A stretch of DNA of 64,000 bases, from positions 249,972,422-250,036,421 of the forward strand of contig CM066321.1 of NCBI GenBank assembly GCA_033807775.1, given 5' to 3'. Below are positions 11,263 through 22,782 of the stretch, piece after piece. A program made the position numbers and the translations under genes. The stretch is from Saussurea involucrata. Taxonomy: Eukaryota; Streptophyta; Magnoliopsida; Asterales; Asteraceae. Within the stretch, counting starts at the first letter, position 1. Each line of letters begins with the position of its first letter. Below the pieces are notes generated by a model. It made no database searches. It was not told the DNA's origin and saw only the letters and a list, made by a program, of their open reading frames with translations.

Positions 11263-13632
11263 CTTCGAATCATCCATGAATCCTTCGGGTTGCGAGACGT
11301 ACACTTCTTCCTTGATATCTCCGTAGAGGAATGCGGTCTTCACATCCATTTGGAAGACCGTGAAATTCTTGTGCGCGGCGTAAGCGAGGAACATACGAAT
11401 GGCTTCTATCCTTGCTACCGGAGCGTATGTCTCGTCATAGTCGATCCCTTCTTGTTGTCGGTATCCCTTAGCCACGAGACGCGCCTTGTTGCGGACAACG
11501 ATTCCGTCCTCGTCCTTCTTGTTCTTGAAGATCCACTTGGTGCCGATCACCGTCTTGTGTTACGGACGTGGAACCAGTCGCCATACCTTTAGAGCCTCGA
11601 ATTGGTTGAGCTCTTCTTGCATAGCGATGATCCAGTCCGGATCTTCAAGTGCTTCTCTTACGTTCGTCGGCTCGATCTTGCTTAGGAAGCCGGAGAATAG
11701 ACAAAAGTTGGCGGAAGCGCCTCGCGTGCGAACAGGAGTAGAGGGATCATCGATGATTTGGTGTAGGGGATGAGCTTTCGTCCATCTGGTGGTGTGAGGA
11801 AGCGGCTGTTGTGTAGAGTGAGAAGCGTCCGGATCCACATATGAACCAGATGGAAGGTCTTGCACTGCTTCAAGAGTTGCAGGCTGGTTTCTTGGAGGAG
11901 GTGGGGGAGGATTCGCCGAGGGTTGAACAACTTCTGGTTCCGAGGAGTTCAGAAGTTGATCGCCAGTCGTAGCAGAAGACGAATCGTTAGGAGCGATCTC
12001 TGGATTTGTAACAGGTTCCTCCGGGGGGACAGTAGTATCAGTAGAGGTCGATGATGACGGTTGGGCTGTCTCCACAGTAATGGACGACGTGCTTGTAGAA
12101 GGCCGCCGACCGGATAGATTCGCCGAATCTTCAGTACGAGCAGCTTCAAGTCGAGGTTGTGCTGAGACAGGAGTAGAAGCGTTAAATATGTCATCATAAA
12201 AATACTTAAACAATAAATCTAAATCAGAAGAATCAGCATTCGATGAAGATGCATGATTTGGATTTACTGTCGCTTGTGCAGATCCCGAACTTGGAGGTCC
12301 GGAAGCTAGCACGCCAGTTAAACCGGGTTCTGAACCGATTTGTTCAGAAGCCAAACCTGCGGCTTCGTCGAATGTCACGTTTACACTTTCGTCAACGGTT
12401 TTATTCCATTTGATGTAAACGCGATACGCTTGAGCCTGCATGGAGTAGCCGATAAAAACGCCTTCGTCCGCCTTGGGACTGAATTTTCCGAGATCGTCCT
12501 TGTCGTTTAAGACGTAGCACGTGCATCCGAATGCATGGAAGTACTTGATGTTCGGAATGCGGTTGTTGATGATCTCGTACGGCGTCTTGTTGAACCGCTT
12601 GTTGATGATAGAGCGGTTTTGCGTATAACAGGCAGTAGACACCGCTTCGGCCCATAAGAATAGCGGCAGATTTGACTGAGAAAGCATGGTGCGAGTCGCT
12701 TCGACTAGGGTACGGTTGCGTCGTTCCACCACTCTGTTTTGCTGAGGAGTGCGTGCGGCAGAGAAGGTGTGCGAAATGCCAACTGAAGTCAAATAGTCGT
12801 CCACCGTTTGATTCTTGAACTCTATCCCGTTGTCGATCCTTATGGTCTGAACTTGTTGTTGCTTGTTCAGTTGGATGGTCTTCAGGTGGTTGATGATCAG
12901 CTCTGGAGTTTCGTCTTTCGAACGAAGGAACTTGACCTAGGTGTAGCGCGAGAAGTCATCCACCATTACCAGGACATATTTGCGCTTGTTGATACTCTGA
13001 ACACACATCGGTCCACACAAATCCATATGGATAAGTTCGAGGGACCGGGACGTGCTCGGAGTTGCCTTCGGCTGATACGGCACTCGCTTCATCTTTCCTT
13101 TTTCACATGCCCCGCAGAGACGATCCTTCACGAATTGAAGATCGGGCATGCCTTTCACGTGTCCGCCCAACACCAGTTTGTTGATGCTTTTGAAATTCAG
13201 GTGCGATAGACGTCGATGCCAAATCCAAGCTTGTTGGGAGTTGGCCTTTGACATCAGGCAGACAGGGTTATCGGGCTTCAGGGCTGCGAGGTCGATTGTG
13301 TAGAGATTGGTCTTGCGTTTCCCAACCAGTAGCTCCTCTCTGTCGTCATTGAGGATTCTACACCTTTTAGCTTTGAACCGGACCTCGAGATCTTTGTCGC
13401 AGAATTGCCCGATGCTGAACATATTGTGTCCCAATCCCACGACGTGTGATACCTTCTTGATGGTGATCTTGTCTTGAACAATGTCGCCGTAGCCCACGAT
13501 CGGCGCCTTGTCGTTGTTCCCAAATCTCACGTCTCCACCATATTCTTCTTTGTAATTCGTGAGAAGCTCCCTCCTTCCGGTCATGTGCTTGGAGCATCCA
13601 GAATCTAAGTACCACACATGACCGTGCTGCAA
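11263..13632 (-). pseudogene. E2 pol: protease, integrase and N-terminal RT, truncated by E1
   Basis: The frame begins near 13632 with the protease D-S-G motif (W-Y-L-D-S-G), then the pre-integrase HHCC module and the integrase start. A TAG at 12937-12939 falls where the family has tryptophan (R-Y-T-W), consistent with a G-to-A change. Past it the integrase continues (D-N-G, N-R-V-V-E-R), then a long serine/threonine-rich linker to a TAA at 11560-11562. RT resumes in the same frame (I-G-T-K-W onward, including motif A D-V-K-T-A-F) and ends at about 11263, where E1 sequence begins. The last residues of the open frame there are E1 LTR read antisense. Confidence 0.85.
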
Positions 13633-13640
13633 AAACGAGT

Positions 13641-16600
13641 TTAACGGATTTTAGGTACCCAGATTTGCCTGGGTCCAGGAGGGTTAGGTTTGGCACCTCG
13701 TGGAGGAACTTGCTTTGACACAGACTTCCCCTTAGGTGTAGATTGTACACCATTTGGAGTAACTGGTTTTGGCACATGTTGCCTCTTAGGTGTAGAATTT
13801 ACACCTTTTGGAGGAACAGGTTTTGTAGCAGGTTGCCTCTTGGGTGCCGGTCTAACCTCAGTAGGAGAAGCCCGTTTTGGAATGGGTTTGGTCTCCCGCT
13901 GTGGTTTAACCTCTGATTGGAAACCCCGTTGTTTATAGTATTTTCTTTTGTTATTACGGGGTTTGCGTTTGGGTGTCGAATTATACATGTGATATGACCC
14001 AAACCAATCATTTAAGTTAATTGCATCAAAATCATTCCAACCACAACTAGAACAACATAAACAATCACACGATAACTGAATCAATTGATGAACGGAATTA
14101 ATTTTAATCGGAAAAGAAACTTCAAAACGGTTCCAATGATTCCAAGCACAATTGTCTTTGTTTATCCTAGAATTAAAAGCAGTGGGAAAAGACTTTGATG
14201 CAGCATCCTTGACAGGTTCCTTGTTTAGCCACTTGGGTTTTTCTTGTTTTGCGCGACCATTTTTATCTGTAGCAACAGGGACAGAATGATCAGTGACCTT
14301 TGAAGGAACAGGATTTTTGATAGGCAATCGCTCGGTCTTTTGCCTCGGTTGTGATTGATTTTGTGAAACAGGTTTAGATTTGGCGATCTGAATCACAGCT
14401 GGGGCCTTTGTGTTAGAACAAGTTCCCTTTATAAAATTGACCGGTCGATTGACTACTGGTGATAGAAAATCTGTATGGCTCGGAAGAGGTTTGTCGAAAG
14501 GGAACGACTCAAACTCTCCATCAGAATTACCTTCAGAGTTCATATATTCTGAAAAATCGACTTCCGGAATTACAGGACTCGGATCGGTCAAGGAAGGCGA
14601 GGAACACTTTGTGCTTTCGATTGTGTGCTTTGGGGAATTCGGTGCGGAAGCGTTTGAAAAATCAGAGTTTAAATTCCTTTTAACACATTCATCTTGAGAA
14701 ACTTTACTTTCTTGTGAAGAGATATTTCCTATGAAAGCTTTACACGAGGATGTGTCAGATGAGTTTGAGGAAAGTTCAGGTGAAATCTGTGTTATATTTT
14801 GGAGTAGGTCAATCTGCACTTGGAGTTGACCATTTCTTATATGTTCCTTCATCGTTTCTCTTGTCATGTCAGACAGTTTCGATGAGAGCTTATTGATTTC
14901 ACACTGAAGAGTTTCCTTTTCTTCATTTGACACAACTTCGGTTTTCTCAGATTTGAGTTTCTCAAGCTCAGAGATTAGCGCTTGCTTTTCCATTTGAAAA
15001 ACTGACCTTTCTTTCTCGAGTGACTTCTCCAACTCGACTATCTTTGCTTCCAAGATGAGAGGGGGAACATAGAGTTTGTACCCGTCCGTCTCAGTCTTGG
15101 TTGCGGTTGCTTGGACCTCATCCTTTTTGGAGGAATCCTTGGGCTTTGCAACCTTGTAGCCGTCGAAGTAGTCATTCGAGAGATACTTCTTATTCTTTTG
15201 ATAAGAATAATTTAAAGGTTCATAACAAAATGGAAGTTGTATTCCTCGGTTGTGTGCGCGCTTATATTCCTCGGTTTCCTCTTCCTTTTTAGGTTCAAGA
15301 GGACCAGTCCATTGAATGGCATATTCCGGATACTTTTTATCTAACCCAAAACAACCAAAATCATACAAAGTAGGTGTTTTGTAGATACCCCTTTTCAAAT
15401 AGTGTAGGTTATCGTATCCGATTCCCCATTCTTTGTTAAAGTACGTGAACTCTTTGGGTTTATTCATAAAGATGGTTTGATCGGTTTGACCTCTTTTGTG
15501 GAGTTTTGTTTCAAGATCGGTGATTTTATCAACAAACTCCTTGTGCTGAATTTGAAGAGCAGAACATTGATAAACAATATCTTCTTTCTCATTCAAACAC
15601 TGAGCAAACTGAGACCCAAGATCAGATAATTTGACCCGTAAGTCCTTAGGTGCTATTGAAAGATTTTTGAATTTGTCTTTTAAATTAGCATTTTCAGACT
15701 TATATTTTTCTGTTATTCTCGTTTGAACATTTAGCTTTTCGGTTAGAGATCTAATCTCAAGCTTTTGTTCTTTAGAGGTGGCCTTAAAGGAATCTGCCTG
15801 TTCGGTAAGAGATTGCATTTGATTCAAGAAATCTTGTTGGCTAGAATCACATACCTGACTTGTCTTTTCTTCATCGGCTGGAGAGTGATATCCCATGAAA
15901 GCATCAGCACCAGCAGAATCGCTTTCATCATCAGAACGATCCAACCAGTAGTCGTTTTCCACAAGTAGAGCTTCTCCAGCTTCCTTCTGCTCAATCAGGG
16001 CGAGCTTAGCCTTGTAGTAATGAGAATTCTTTACCACAGGCCTCTTACAATCTTTAGCGAAGTGACCAAGCTTTCCGCAGTTGTAATATGTCACTGGTTC
16101 ATCTTTCTTCTTACTTTCTACTTTCTCCGTCTTCTCCTTCTTCTCTGACTTATCTTGCTCATCAGCCTTCTTCTTTCCCTCATACTTGTCCTGGTGATCA
16201 TGGCGCTTGTTGGAGGAGGTGGAGTAGCGCTGATTATTGGACGAAGGCTTCTTATAGAACTTTTATTGTTGGAAAGATTTAGTGAGCAGAGCTATCGCTT
16301 TCTTGAAGTCAGATACTTCATCATTAGAGTCACTGTCTTCCTTTTCTTCAGATTCGGAAGAGCTTTGCTTTTGAGCACGTTTGGAGTGACGACCCGAAGA
16401 TTTCCCTTGCTTGGAGGACATGAGTGCAATAGGATCAGCAGCTGGCTTTGATGCAGTCTTCTTCTCGCTCAGAAGTTCATTCACTTCATCTTCGTCTTGA
16501 AGAAGCGTCTCATAAAGTTCATTGATGCCAATGTTCTCTATCAAGTTGTTGTGTTTGACATGAGAAGCAAACACCATCCATTCTGGCAGCAGATTGTTGA

Positions 16601-17198
16601 GGAACTTGAGCGCATTTTCCGTGTTGGAGCGAGTGATCTTATTCTTGTTCAGTTCATTAAGAAGTAAGCAAAAACGTTCATAGGCCTGGGTGAGAGACTC
16701 GCCGGCGCGCTGCTTGAAACCATCGAACTTGGTTATTGCGCTGTTGATCATCAGTTGATTTCCGACATCGCTCCCACGCATCATTCTGGCCACTTGATCC
16801 CACATGCCCTTTGCGGTGTCTTTGTAACTATCGATGGGAGTGTAGATCGTGTTGGGGAGGGCTTGAACAAGATATCTCTTTGCATGCTTTTCACCTTCAA
16901 TCATGCCTCTTTCATCTTCGGTCATGTCGGTGAGAGTCTTTTCCTCACGACGAGCTTCAGCATTTGCCGTTGCTGCGATGGTCTTCATCGGCCAAGGGAT
17001 TGGACCCTTTTCAAGAGCTCTCTGGATATACACGTAGTTGTCCTTGGACTCCATGAAGATCATGAATCTATCTCGCCACTGGTTGTACTCACCTTGATAG
17101 AGGCAAGGTGGTTTGGTGTCGGTTCCGATTGCAAGAGCGTCACACGAAGACATCTTTGGTTGCACTGGAATGATCGTCAGACGAATTGATTGATTCAA
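13641..17198 (-). pseudogene. E2 gag with long coiled-coil extension, one in-frame stop
   Basis: A single frame of 1,186 codons is broken by TAA 16263-16265. The first 311 residues hold the Copia Gag capsid-like (UBN2-type) domain; an alternative start lies 15 codons in. After the stop comes a CCHC zinc knuckle at about 16094-16030, in which the first cysteine reads as tyrosine, a likely loss-of-function change. Then come long heptad-like coiled coils, an aromatic-rich segment of about 100 residues, a second coiled coil, a cysteine-rich patch (C-C-S-S-C) and proline/lysine repeats ending in W-V-P-K. The pol frame starts just downstream in the -1 frame. The Gag is unusually long for Copia. Confidence 0.82.
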
Positions 17199-18173
17199 AG
17201 TGTAAACCTAACGCAAGGCACTACAAGTGATATCCTAACACATGTTCTACGACAGACTTAAACTAGTAACAGGTAAGATTTCAACAAACTGAACTTACCG
17301 GATAGGAATCCGGATAAGAAGTCTGATCTGGAAGTGTCCGGATCAGATTAAGTGAAAACAGTTCAAAATCACAAAAGTATCCGGATAAGAGGAAGAATCC
17401 GGACAGCCTTAGGTTTCCGGATAACAAAGGTTACCGGATGGCAAAAGTGTCTGAATAGAAAAAATAAACACAATACTTACCGGGTGATATACTTACCGGG
17501 TAAATGGAGATTCCGGATAAAATGTTTTCCCGGATACTTAGAGTTGTCCGGATAAAAATCTTTACCGGATACCTAGAGTTGTCCGGATAAAATCTTTACC
17601 GAAAACTTTGGGTTTCCGGAACACAATGCCCGGAAAGATTAGAGTTTAAAAGGAATTACCCGGAAAGGTGAACGTACCCGGAAAACTTACCCGGAAAGAT
17701 GGATGTACCCGGAAAGAATTAACACAAACGTCCGGAAACTTGGGAGTTGTCCGGAAAGAACAGTTGGTTTGTCCGGGAACTGCGGCTGGATTGTGGAAAT
17801 CGATTGGGAAACAACTAGGGTTGCTCAAAAATGTTCCTGAAAGATTAGAAACACTACCAAACACAAAAATAACACTACCCAAATCGATTTTGAAGCAAAA
17901 ACAACACGTTTTGATGATTAAAAATTCAATTTTTCTCAAGAACACACTCAAAACTTTTGAACTTTGATTTGCTAAAAAACCACTCAAATGATCGAATTAG
18001 GATATGAAAATTTGCAGAATCACTAATAGCAATGATACTAACAATACCCAATAAACAAAATCGATCAATTTCACCAGAATCAAAATTTTGATATTCAATT
18101 AAGAACACAAACGAGTAAAAGTGAAAACTTACCAGAAATCAATTTGAATACTTTGAATCAATTCTGTCCGTCT
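17199..18173 (-). other. E2 5' leader
   Basis: This non-coding stretch lies between the primer binding site and gag. Its middle (17283-17790) is dominated by a CCGG palindrome array, listed separately. The 5' part (about 17800-18170) is AT-rich and I see nothing specific in it. Short open frames here look like chance. Confidence 0.7.
17283..17790 (-). repeat. CCGG-palindrome array in the E2 leader
   Basis: About 23 CCGG cores occur in roughly 500 bp, against about two expected by chance. Most are spaced 12-35 bp apart and sit in words such as TCCGGATA, ACCGGATA and CCCGGAAA. The proximal half favours CCGGATA and the distal half CCGGAAA, so two sub-families of the unit expanded. Each core is self-complementary and contains CpG in a CHG-like context. 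Confidence 0.85.
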
Positions 18174-18186
18174 GCTCTGATACCAA
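18174..18186 (-). promoter_or_regulatory. E2 primer binding site
   Basis: On the minus strand this reads TTGGTATCAGAGC, complementary to the 3' end of plant initiator tRNA-Met, one base after the LTR end. It primes minus-strand DNA synthesis. Confidence 0.9.
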
Positions 18187-18187
18187 T

Positions 18188-18415
18188 TGTGAGTTCCAGA
18201 TCCGTGCAACGAACAATAAAATCAATAGATAATAACAGAGATGTTTTTGATTTCAACTGGTCATCCATATAATGCTTTCAATCAGAGTGTTTTACAATAT
18301 GGAATAGGAAAGCAAATGAACAACTAGCCTATTTTTCTAAGGCTAATACAATATATATATATATATGGCGGCCCCGTGGTTAACAAGGCCACGGCCCGTT
18401 CACTAACTAGGCTCA
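18188..18415 (-). repeat. E2 5' LTR (about 228 bp)
   Basis: The inner edge is fixed by the primer binding site: plus strand TGTGAGTTCC, minus strand ...ACTCACA. The outer edge is less certain. TGAGCC on the minus strand at 18415 is preferred; TGTTAACC at 18390 is an alternative. An (AT)n run (about 18351-18366) may serve as the TATA region, and a CCGTGG/CCACGG hairpin lies at 18374-18394. The partner LTR is outside the window. Confidence 0.6.
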
Positions 18416-18691
18416 AAATAAAGAAATATAATTTAAACCCTTGAACTTTAAATCAACAATAAATGACCCTAACACGTTTGAGGCTTTCGACGATGATGCC
18501 TTCGACCCTTCTAGCTTCGATGACTCAGCGTCCGGTGCGACAGCCATTACCGTGTTCTCGTCGGACGATGGCGGTGGTTGGTTTAGGTCGCCGGTGACAG
18601 TTTCCGGCGGGTGGTCGGCGGTGGTGAGACGGCGGCGGGTTGCACGACTGGGTTCGTTTGGGTTTGGCACTTATCGTTTGCTTCTTGCCAT
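18416..18691 (-). pseudogene. E4 aORF N-terminal fragment
   Basis: ATG at 18691-18689 is followed by an in-frame TAA at 18673-18671. The frame then continues with proline-, arginine- and serine-rich codons to the E2 junction. The pyrimidine-rich, adenine-rich leader before the ATG resembles those of the E1 and E6 aORFs. Identity is inferred from position and composition, not from close sequence match. Confidence 0.45.
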
Positions 18692-18941
18692 TGAGAGAGT
18701 TTGCTTCTTCTTCTTTTCGTGACAGAGAATATGAGAAGAGAGAGTGTTTTTGAATTTTGGTGAGGGTAAAAAGGTAGGTTTTGGAAACTTAGTATGGAAA
18801 GAGATTAGCTATTGGGTAAAAGAAATTATGAGGGAACGGTTATTTAGGGTGTGATTAGTGCTTTTCTTGTAACTTGAGAGATTAGGGTGAGGTGGCATAA
18901 AAAGGTGATGGATGTGTAAGAAAACTTTCTTTACCGGATTT

Positions 18942-19154
18942 TTAAGTTTCATAGTGATCCCAAACTCTAGGGACAAAAGGTCCCTCACTGAGAATAGTAA
19001 GGTATCTGTTATCCACTCCTTCCATGAAAAGCATCATTCTGCTTTTCCACAAAGAAAAGTTGTTTGGATTGAACTTAGGAGGTTTAACAATAGATCCATT
19101 TTCAGAAAAAGTGTTTTGAGAAGAAACATTATTGTTTGAGGAGGAAGCAGCCAT
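18942..19154 (-). pseudogene. E4 gag N-terminal fragment
   Basis: Seventy residues start with a serine/asparagine-rich tail and continue with P-P-K-F-N-P-N-N-F and W-K-S-R-M, the typical first helices of a Copia Gag capsid region. They end at a TGA (18942-18944) close to the deletion junction. The ATG is 32 bp downstream of the primer binding site, shorter than the leaders of E2, E5 and E7. Confidence 0.75.
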
Positions 19155-19186
19155 TGCAGATCAAGTTTATTGAGATTAAACTTTCT

Positions 19187-19198
19187 GCTCTGATACCA
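19187..19198 (-). promoter_or_regulatory. E4 primer binding site
   Basis: On the minus strand this reads TGGTATCAGAGC, complementary to initiator tRNA-Met, two bases after the LTR end. Confidence 0.85.
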
Positions 19199-19200
19199 CT

Positions 19201-19640
19201 TGTTAGTCCCAGATGGCTAATAAGAACAAGAACAGGTATTGTAGAATGGGGGGTTGAATACAATACACAAATTTTTCACTTTAATTAATTCTTTTATTGA
19301 TTTATAAAATCAAGAATTACACATAGAATAATTAGATTGTTGCGGAAAGAATAGATGAAATCTATTCTAACAATCTTCACAAAGTAATACTGAAAACAAA
19401 ACAACTTCTAAAACACAAAGATTGAAAGCTATATAGTATAATGGAGGAGAAGAGCAGAATGTCTTGAGCACAGAGAATGGGAAAAAGGACAGTTTAAATA
19501 GTACCATGAACATTTAATGCATAGGACACTTGTCACTTTGTCATTTGAAGGTCAGGTTTGACTCTTAAAAATTGAAGTGTCTTTTCCTATTTTTCATGGT
19601 GCTAAAAAGCTTTGATGGTGACAATATCTAAGAATGGGAA
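19201..19640 (-). repeat. E4 LTR, outer end uncertain
   Basis: It starts on the plus strand as TGTTAGTCCC next to the primer binding site and is AT-rich. A short word (AGAATGGGAAAAAGGACAG) occurs at about 19475 and again at about 19630, so the outer end was probably duplicated or rearranged. No clear terminus was found. Confidence 0.5.
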
Positions 19641-20000
19641 AAAGGACAGTTGAACATTTCGCCCCCCCCCCCCCCCCATACCAGATATTTCTTCTTTGAT
19701 GAAAAACTTCTTACCAAAGAGACAAGGGAGGATCCTCCTATTTTGAGGATCCCACTGATTTGTCATAGACAAATAGGTGAAAATCTTCTTGGCAAGGAGA
19801 CAAGGGAGGATCCTTCTATTTTGAGGATCCCATCGATTTGTCATGGAGAAAATCGGTGAGATATCAAATATTACCTCTTTTGATGAAAATCTTCTTAGTA
19901 AGGAGATAAGGGAGGATTCTCCTATTTTGAGGATCTCACCGATTTGTCATGGAGAAAATCGGTGAGATAGCTTAGTTTGGGTTGAGAAGTCCATCTTCAA
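19641..20000. repeat. Poly-C run and three-copy tandem repeat with foldback units
   Basis: A run of 16 C (19662-19677) is followed by three imperfect repeats (starting near 19698, 19776 and 19881). Each carries a GAGGATC-type palindrome and a CACCGATTT/AAATCGGTG stem. No coding frame is supported. Confidence 0.75.
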
Positions 20001-20099
20001 TCCGCATTGGTAGATTTACTTTTCTTGATTTCGGTTGATCTTTGACTTCACCGAACTTTGACAACATGACTAAGCTATTACAAAGAACCTAAAATTTCT

Positions 20100-22782
20100 A
20101 TAAGTATAAAAGATGTTTTTCAAAAAATGTAAAGAGATCAGGACGTCATCTTCAAATCTTTGATGACCCAACAGGTATAGTATATACAGTATCCCCGGTT
20201 CTTATTTGAATAGCTTTAAAGTTAAGGCAACTAACCAACAAGGATCCATCAAAGCATGAATACCAAATTCTTTTTAATCTATTTTGTGGGTATGTCATGT
20301 GTGAGCTTACTTCAGAATGCTTATGTCACATGACTGACATTCAAAGTTATGCCATTTGTTAGGGGGAATACCATATCTTGAATATTAAATGAAGTCTAAA
20401 TGAATTTTCAAAGAACTGTGGTGGTTTATTTCGAAAAACTTACTCGTGTTTGTTTTTCTCTGATAATATCAATTCCAAAATTGCCACGTATTATATTTTT
20501 TATAAAAAAGTTATTTCCACATCTCAAATATTCGTTGAATTCTTCGGCAGAAATACACTCGTTTAATTTCCAATTTGATTTCAATAAACGTCATTTCTTT
20601 TCAATGATTCAATTCTTACTCAGAATAATAATTGTGACGTGTTCTTCACAATTAAACTTTCTAATCATTGATTCATTTCTTGTGAACAATGTGCTTACTG
20701 AGTCAATATGTAATGTTTGCATTTTTGTTCATTGAAATTCTATTTCAACAATAATGACTTATGATCGTATCAGATCAGGACTCTATCTTTATATATTTTG
20801 ACTTCTGAATAATTCAGTTAAGGACTCATTCTTCAATATTTTTTTACTTCTAAACATCTCAGTTTAGAACTCGTTCTTTAAAGATCATTAGCTTCTAAAT
20901 ATCAACAATTCAAAACATGTTATACATGGAATATTTCAAGGAGCGTTAGGCATTTTCAAGTTTCTATAGTCAATCCAGAACCGAAAGGACCTACCCAAGA
21001 AACACATCCTTTTCATATATATCAGTGAGGGGTCAAAATAAAAATGAGTTTGGAGTTAAAAGAATATATTGGTGAGATTGTGATAGGACTTAAAAGAAAT
21101 ATTGGTCCTTACCAAACCGAGTCAGTTATCCGGGTTACCACATAATGTATTCATTCTTGTTCTTTGGAGATGAATATTGAAACAGACATGGACTCAACTC
21201 GATAACTCGTGTCACCCCACCATGCCACTCAAGTATCTCTTAAAATATATTTGTTTCATAAATACACGAAGAATTATCACATAATCTATCTATTCCTCAC
21301 TCAAAGGTTTTAGATATTGAAAAAGAAACACATCATCTCCGATCTCTGAACTTAATATTCAATGCACTGTGACTATTGATTTCTTAAACTGAGTCCCATG
21401 TTAAATCAATCTTTGATTTGGCTCTTATAAAATTCAATATTCTTTCACACAATAATGAACCTTTGTGATTCCAATTGCATATCTTTGTGATATTGACGGA
21501 ACAGATTAAGTTATTTTTTTTTTAAATATTACTTCGGTGATGACTGGAAGTCCTATCAGAAATACATCATTGCCAACTCTGAAAAGAAGCCACACAATTT
21601 TTTAAGTTGTTATGATAACAGTTACTAAAGTGTTTCTGTGTTAGATGATTACCTTTGGTTACTAAAATTTGATTAATTCATAATTGGAAGAGATTAATGG
21701 TGTTTCAGAAATGATTGAAAAATAAACTAGTCAAAGTTTATCAATATTTTTTGCTACTCAACCGTCTAGTCTTTGAATATACATGCTGATCAGAATGTTT
21801 CTGATCATCATCAGGAGAAGAAATAATATAATATCAAGATTCAAAGACTTAGAAGATCAGATTGAGGGGGAGTAAAGATATTCATTCCAATATGTGAATC
21901 AACGGTTAAGAGGGAATAAGCAAAGATCAAGGGGGGAGTTAGAGAGATTATCTGAAGTATCTGATATTGTGATTGAATTTGGTAGTGATAGAGAAGAATA
22001 TAATTTTAATCTTTTAGATATGAGGTTGAAAAGTCGTTGGGTCTGAAGGTTTCAGTTGTGCTAAAAAGATTAATGTTGAACAGTTTGATTCTTGAAGACA
22101 TTAAAGTTGTTTAAAGAAGCTTGTTGATAAAGTGAAAGTATTTCTTGAAATATGTGAAGGTGATGAACTTAATTTGGAAAATTGAAAAGATTTGTTCTAA
22201 AGATTTATTTTTGGTTGAAGATTCAAGGAGGAAAAATTCTAAAGTTCATGAAGATATTTTTCTGAAGACAAATGAAAGCTAACAAATGGAGATTGTTTTA
22301 TCTTCATGATTATTTTATTCATGTTGACAATTTGATCATCTTCATAAAGGAAAGTTTGTTGAAGATAAAGACAGGAGAATATTCAGAGTCATGACACGAT
22401 AAGTTGTGATCTCAAATACAAAGGGGTGATTGTTTTGTTGGATCAAAATATATTGTCTGTGAGATCATAATATATTGAAGATTAAAGTGATGAAGATGAA
22501 ATCAACGATTATTGTCAAAGTCAATGTAAAAAGTCAAACTAGTGAAAGTTGTGTTTAATATGCCTCGTAATAACGTAGGTATAAATAGTGTTTATTAGTT
22601 GATCTTTAGTTTGTTGAAAAGAGTTGTAATCATCACTCTAGAGAAACCTTCATTCTTACATTTCTAGAGAGAGAAAGTGAGTCTAGGGAGAAAGAAAGTG
22701 AGATATGTATGTAACTTCTTGAATCGTGAAATAAAGATTGTTGTTGTTAAATGATTGTTATCTGAATGTACTGAGATCTACA
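20100..22782 (+). mobile_element. E9: decayed relative of the E5/E7 family (3' half and LTR)
   Basis: Although much diverged, blocks align by eye with the region downstream of the E5 ORF: a CATGTGTGAG...CACATGACTGA segment near 20290-20340, GGGGGA purine runs, and two units of the hairpin array (about 20804-20867). The stretch ends with a purine tract (22421-22430) and an LTR. No intact ORF remains. The left boundary is approximate. Confidence 0.6.
22431..22782 (+). repeat. E9 3' LTR (about 352 bp)
   Basis: It starts TGTTTTGTTGG directly after a tract AAAGGGGTGAT and ends GATCTACA. It contains a TATA-like TATAAATAG (about 22581). Length and layout resemble the 266-317 bp LTRs of the E5 family. 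A poly-T run follows at 22789. Confidence 0.6.

Larger units (their letters stand above)
11251..18415 (-). mobile_element. E2: Copia retrotransposon disrupted by E1
   Basis: On the minus strand this reads 5' LTR (18415-18188), primer binding site, long leader, gag, pol up to the middle of RT, then the E1 insertion. The remainder of RT, RNase H and the 3' LTR should lie left of the window beyond E1. Gag has one in-frame stop (16263-16265). Pol has two (12937-12939 TAG and 11560-11562 TAA). No frameshift is evident. E2 is older than E1, because E1 sits inside it. Confidence 0.85.
18416..19640 (-). mobile_element. E4: internally deleted Sirevirus-like remnant
   Basis: Reading the minus strand: LTR (from about 19640 to 19201), primer binding site (19198-19187), the start of gag (19154-18942), then abruptly sequence that resembles the leader and first codons of a Sirevirus aORF (18930-18416). 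All of pol and most of gag are missing, so a deletion of several kb joined gag to the aORF leader. E2 cuts it at 18415. Confidence 0.6.

Noticed and set aside
18441..18722. Plus-strand ORF with acidic start
   Set aside because: Antisense to the E4 aORF fragment; no independent support.
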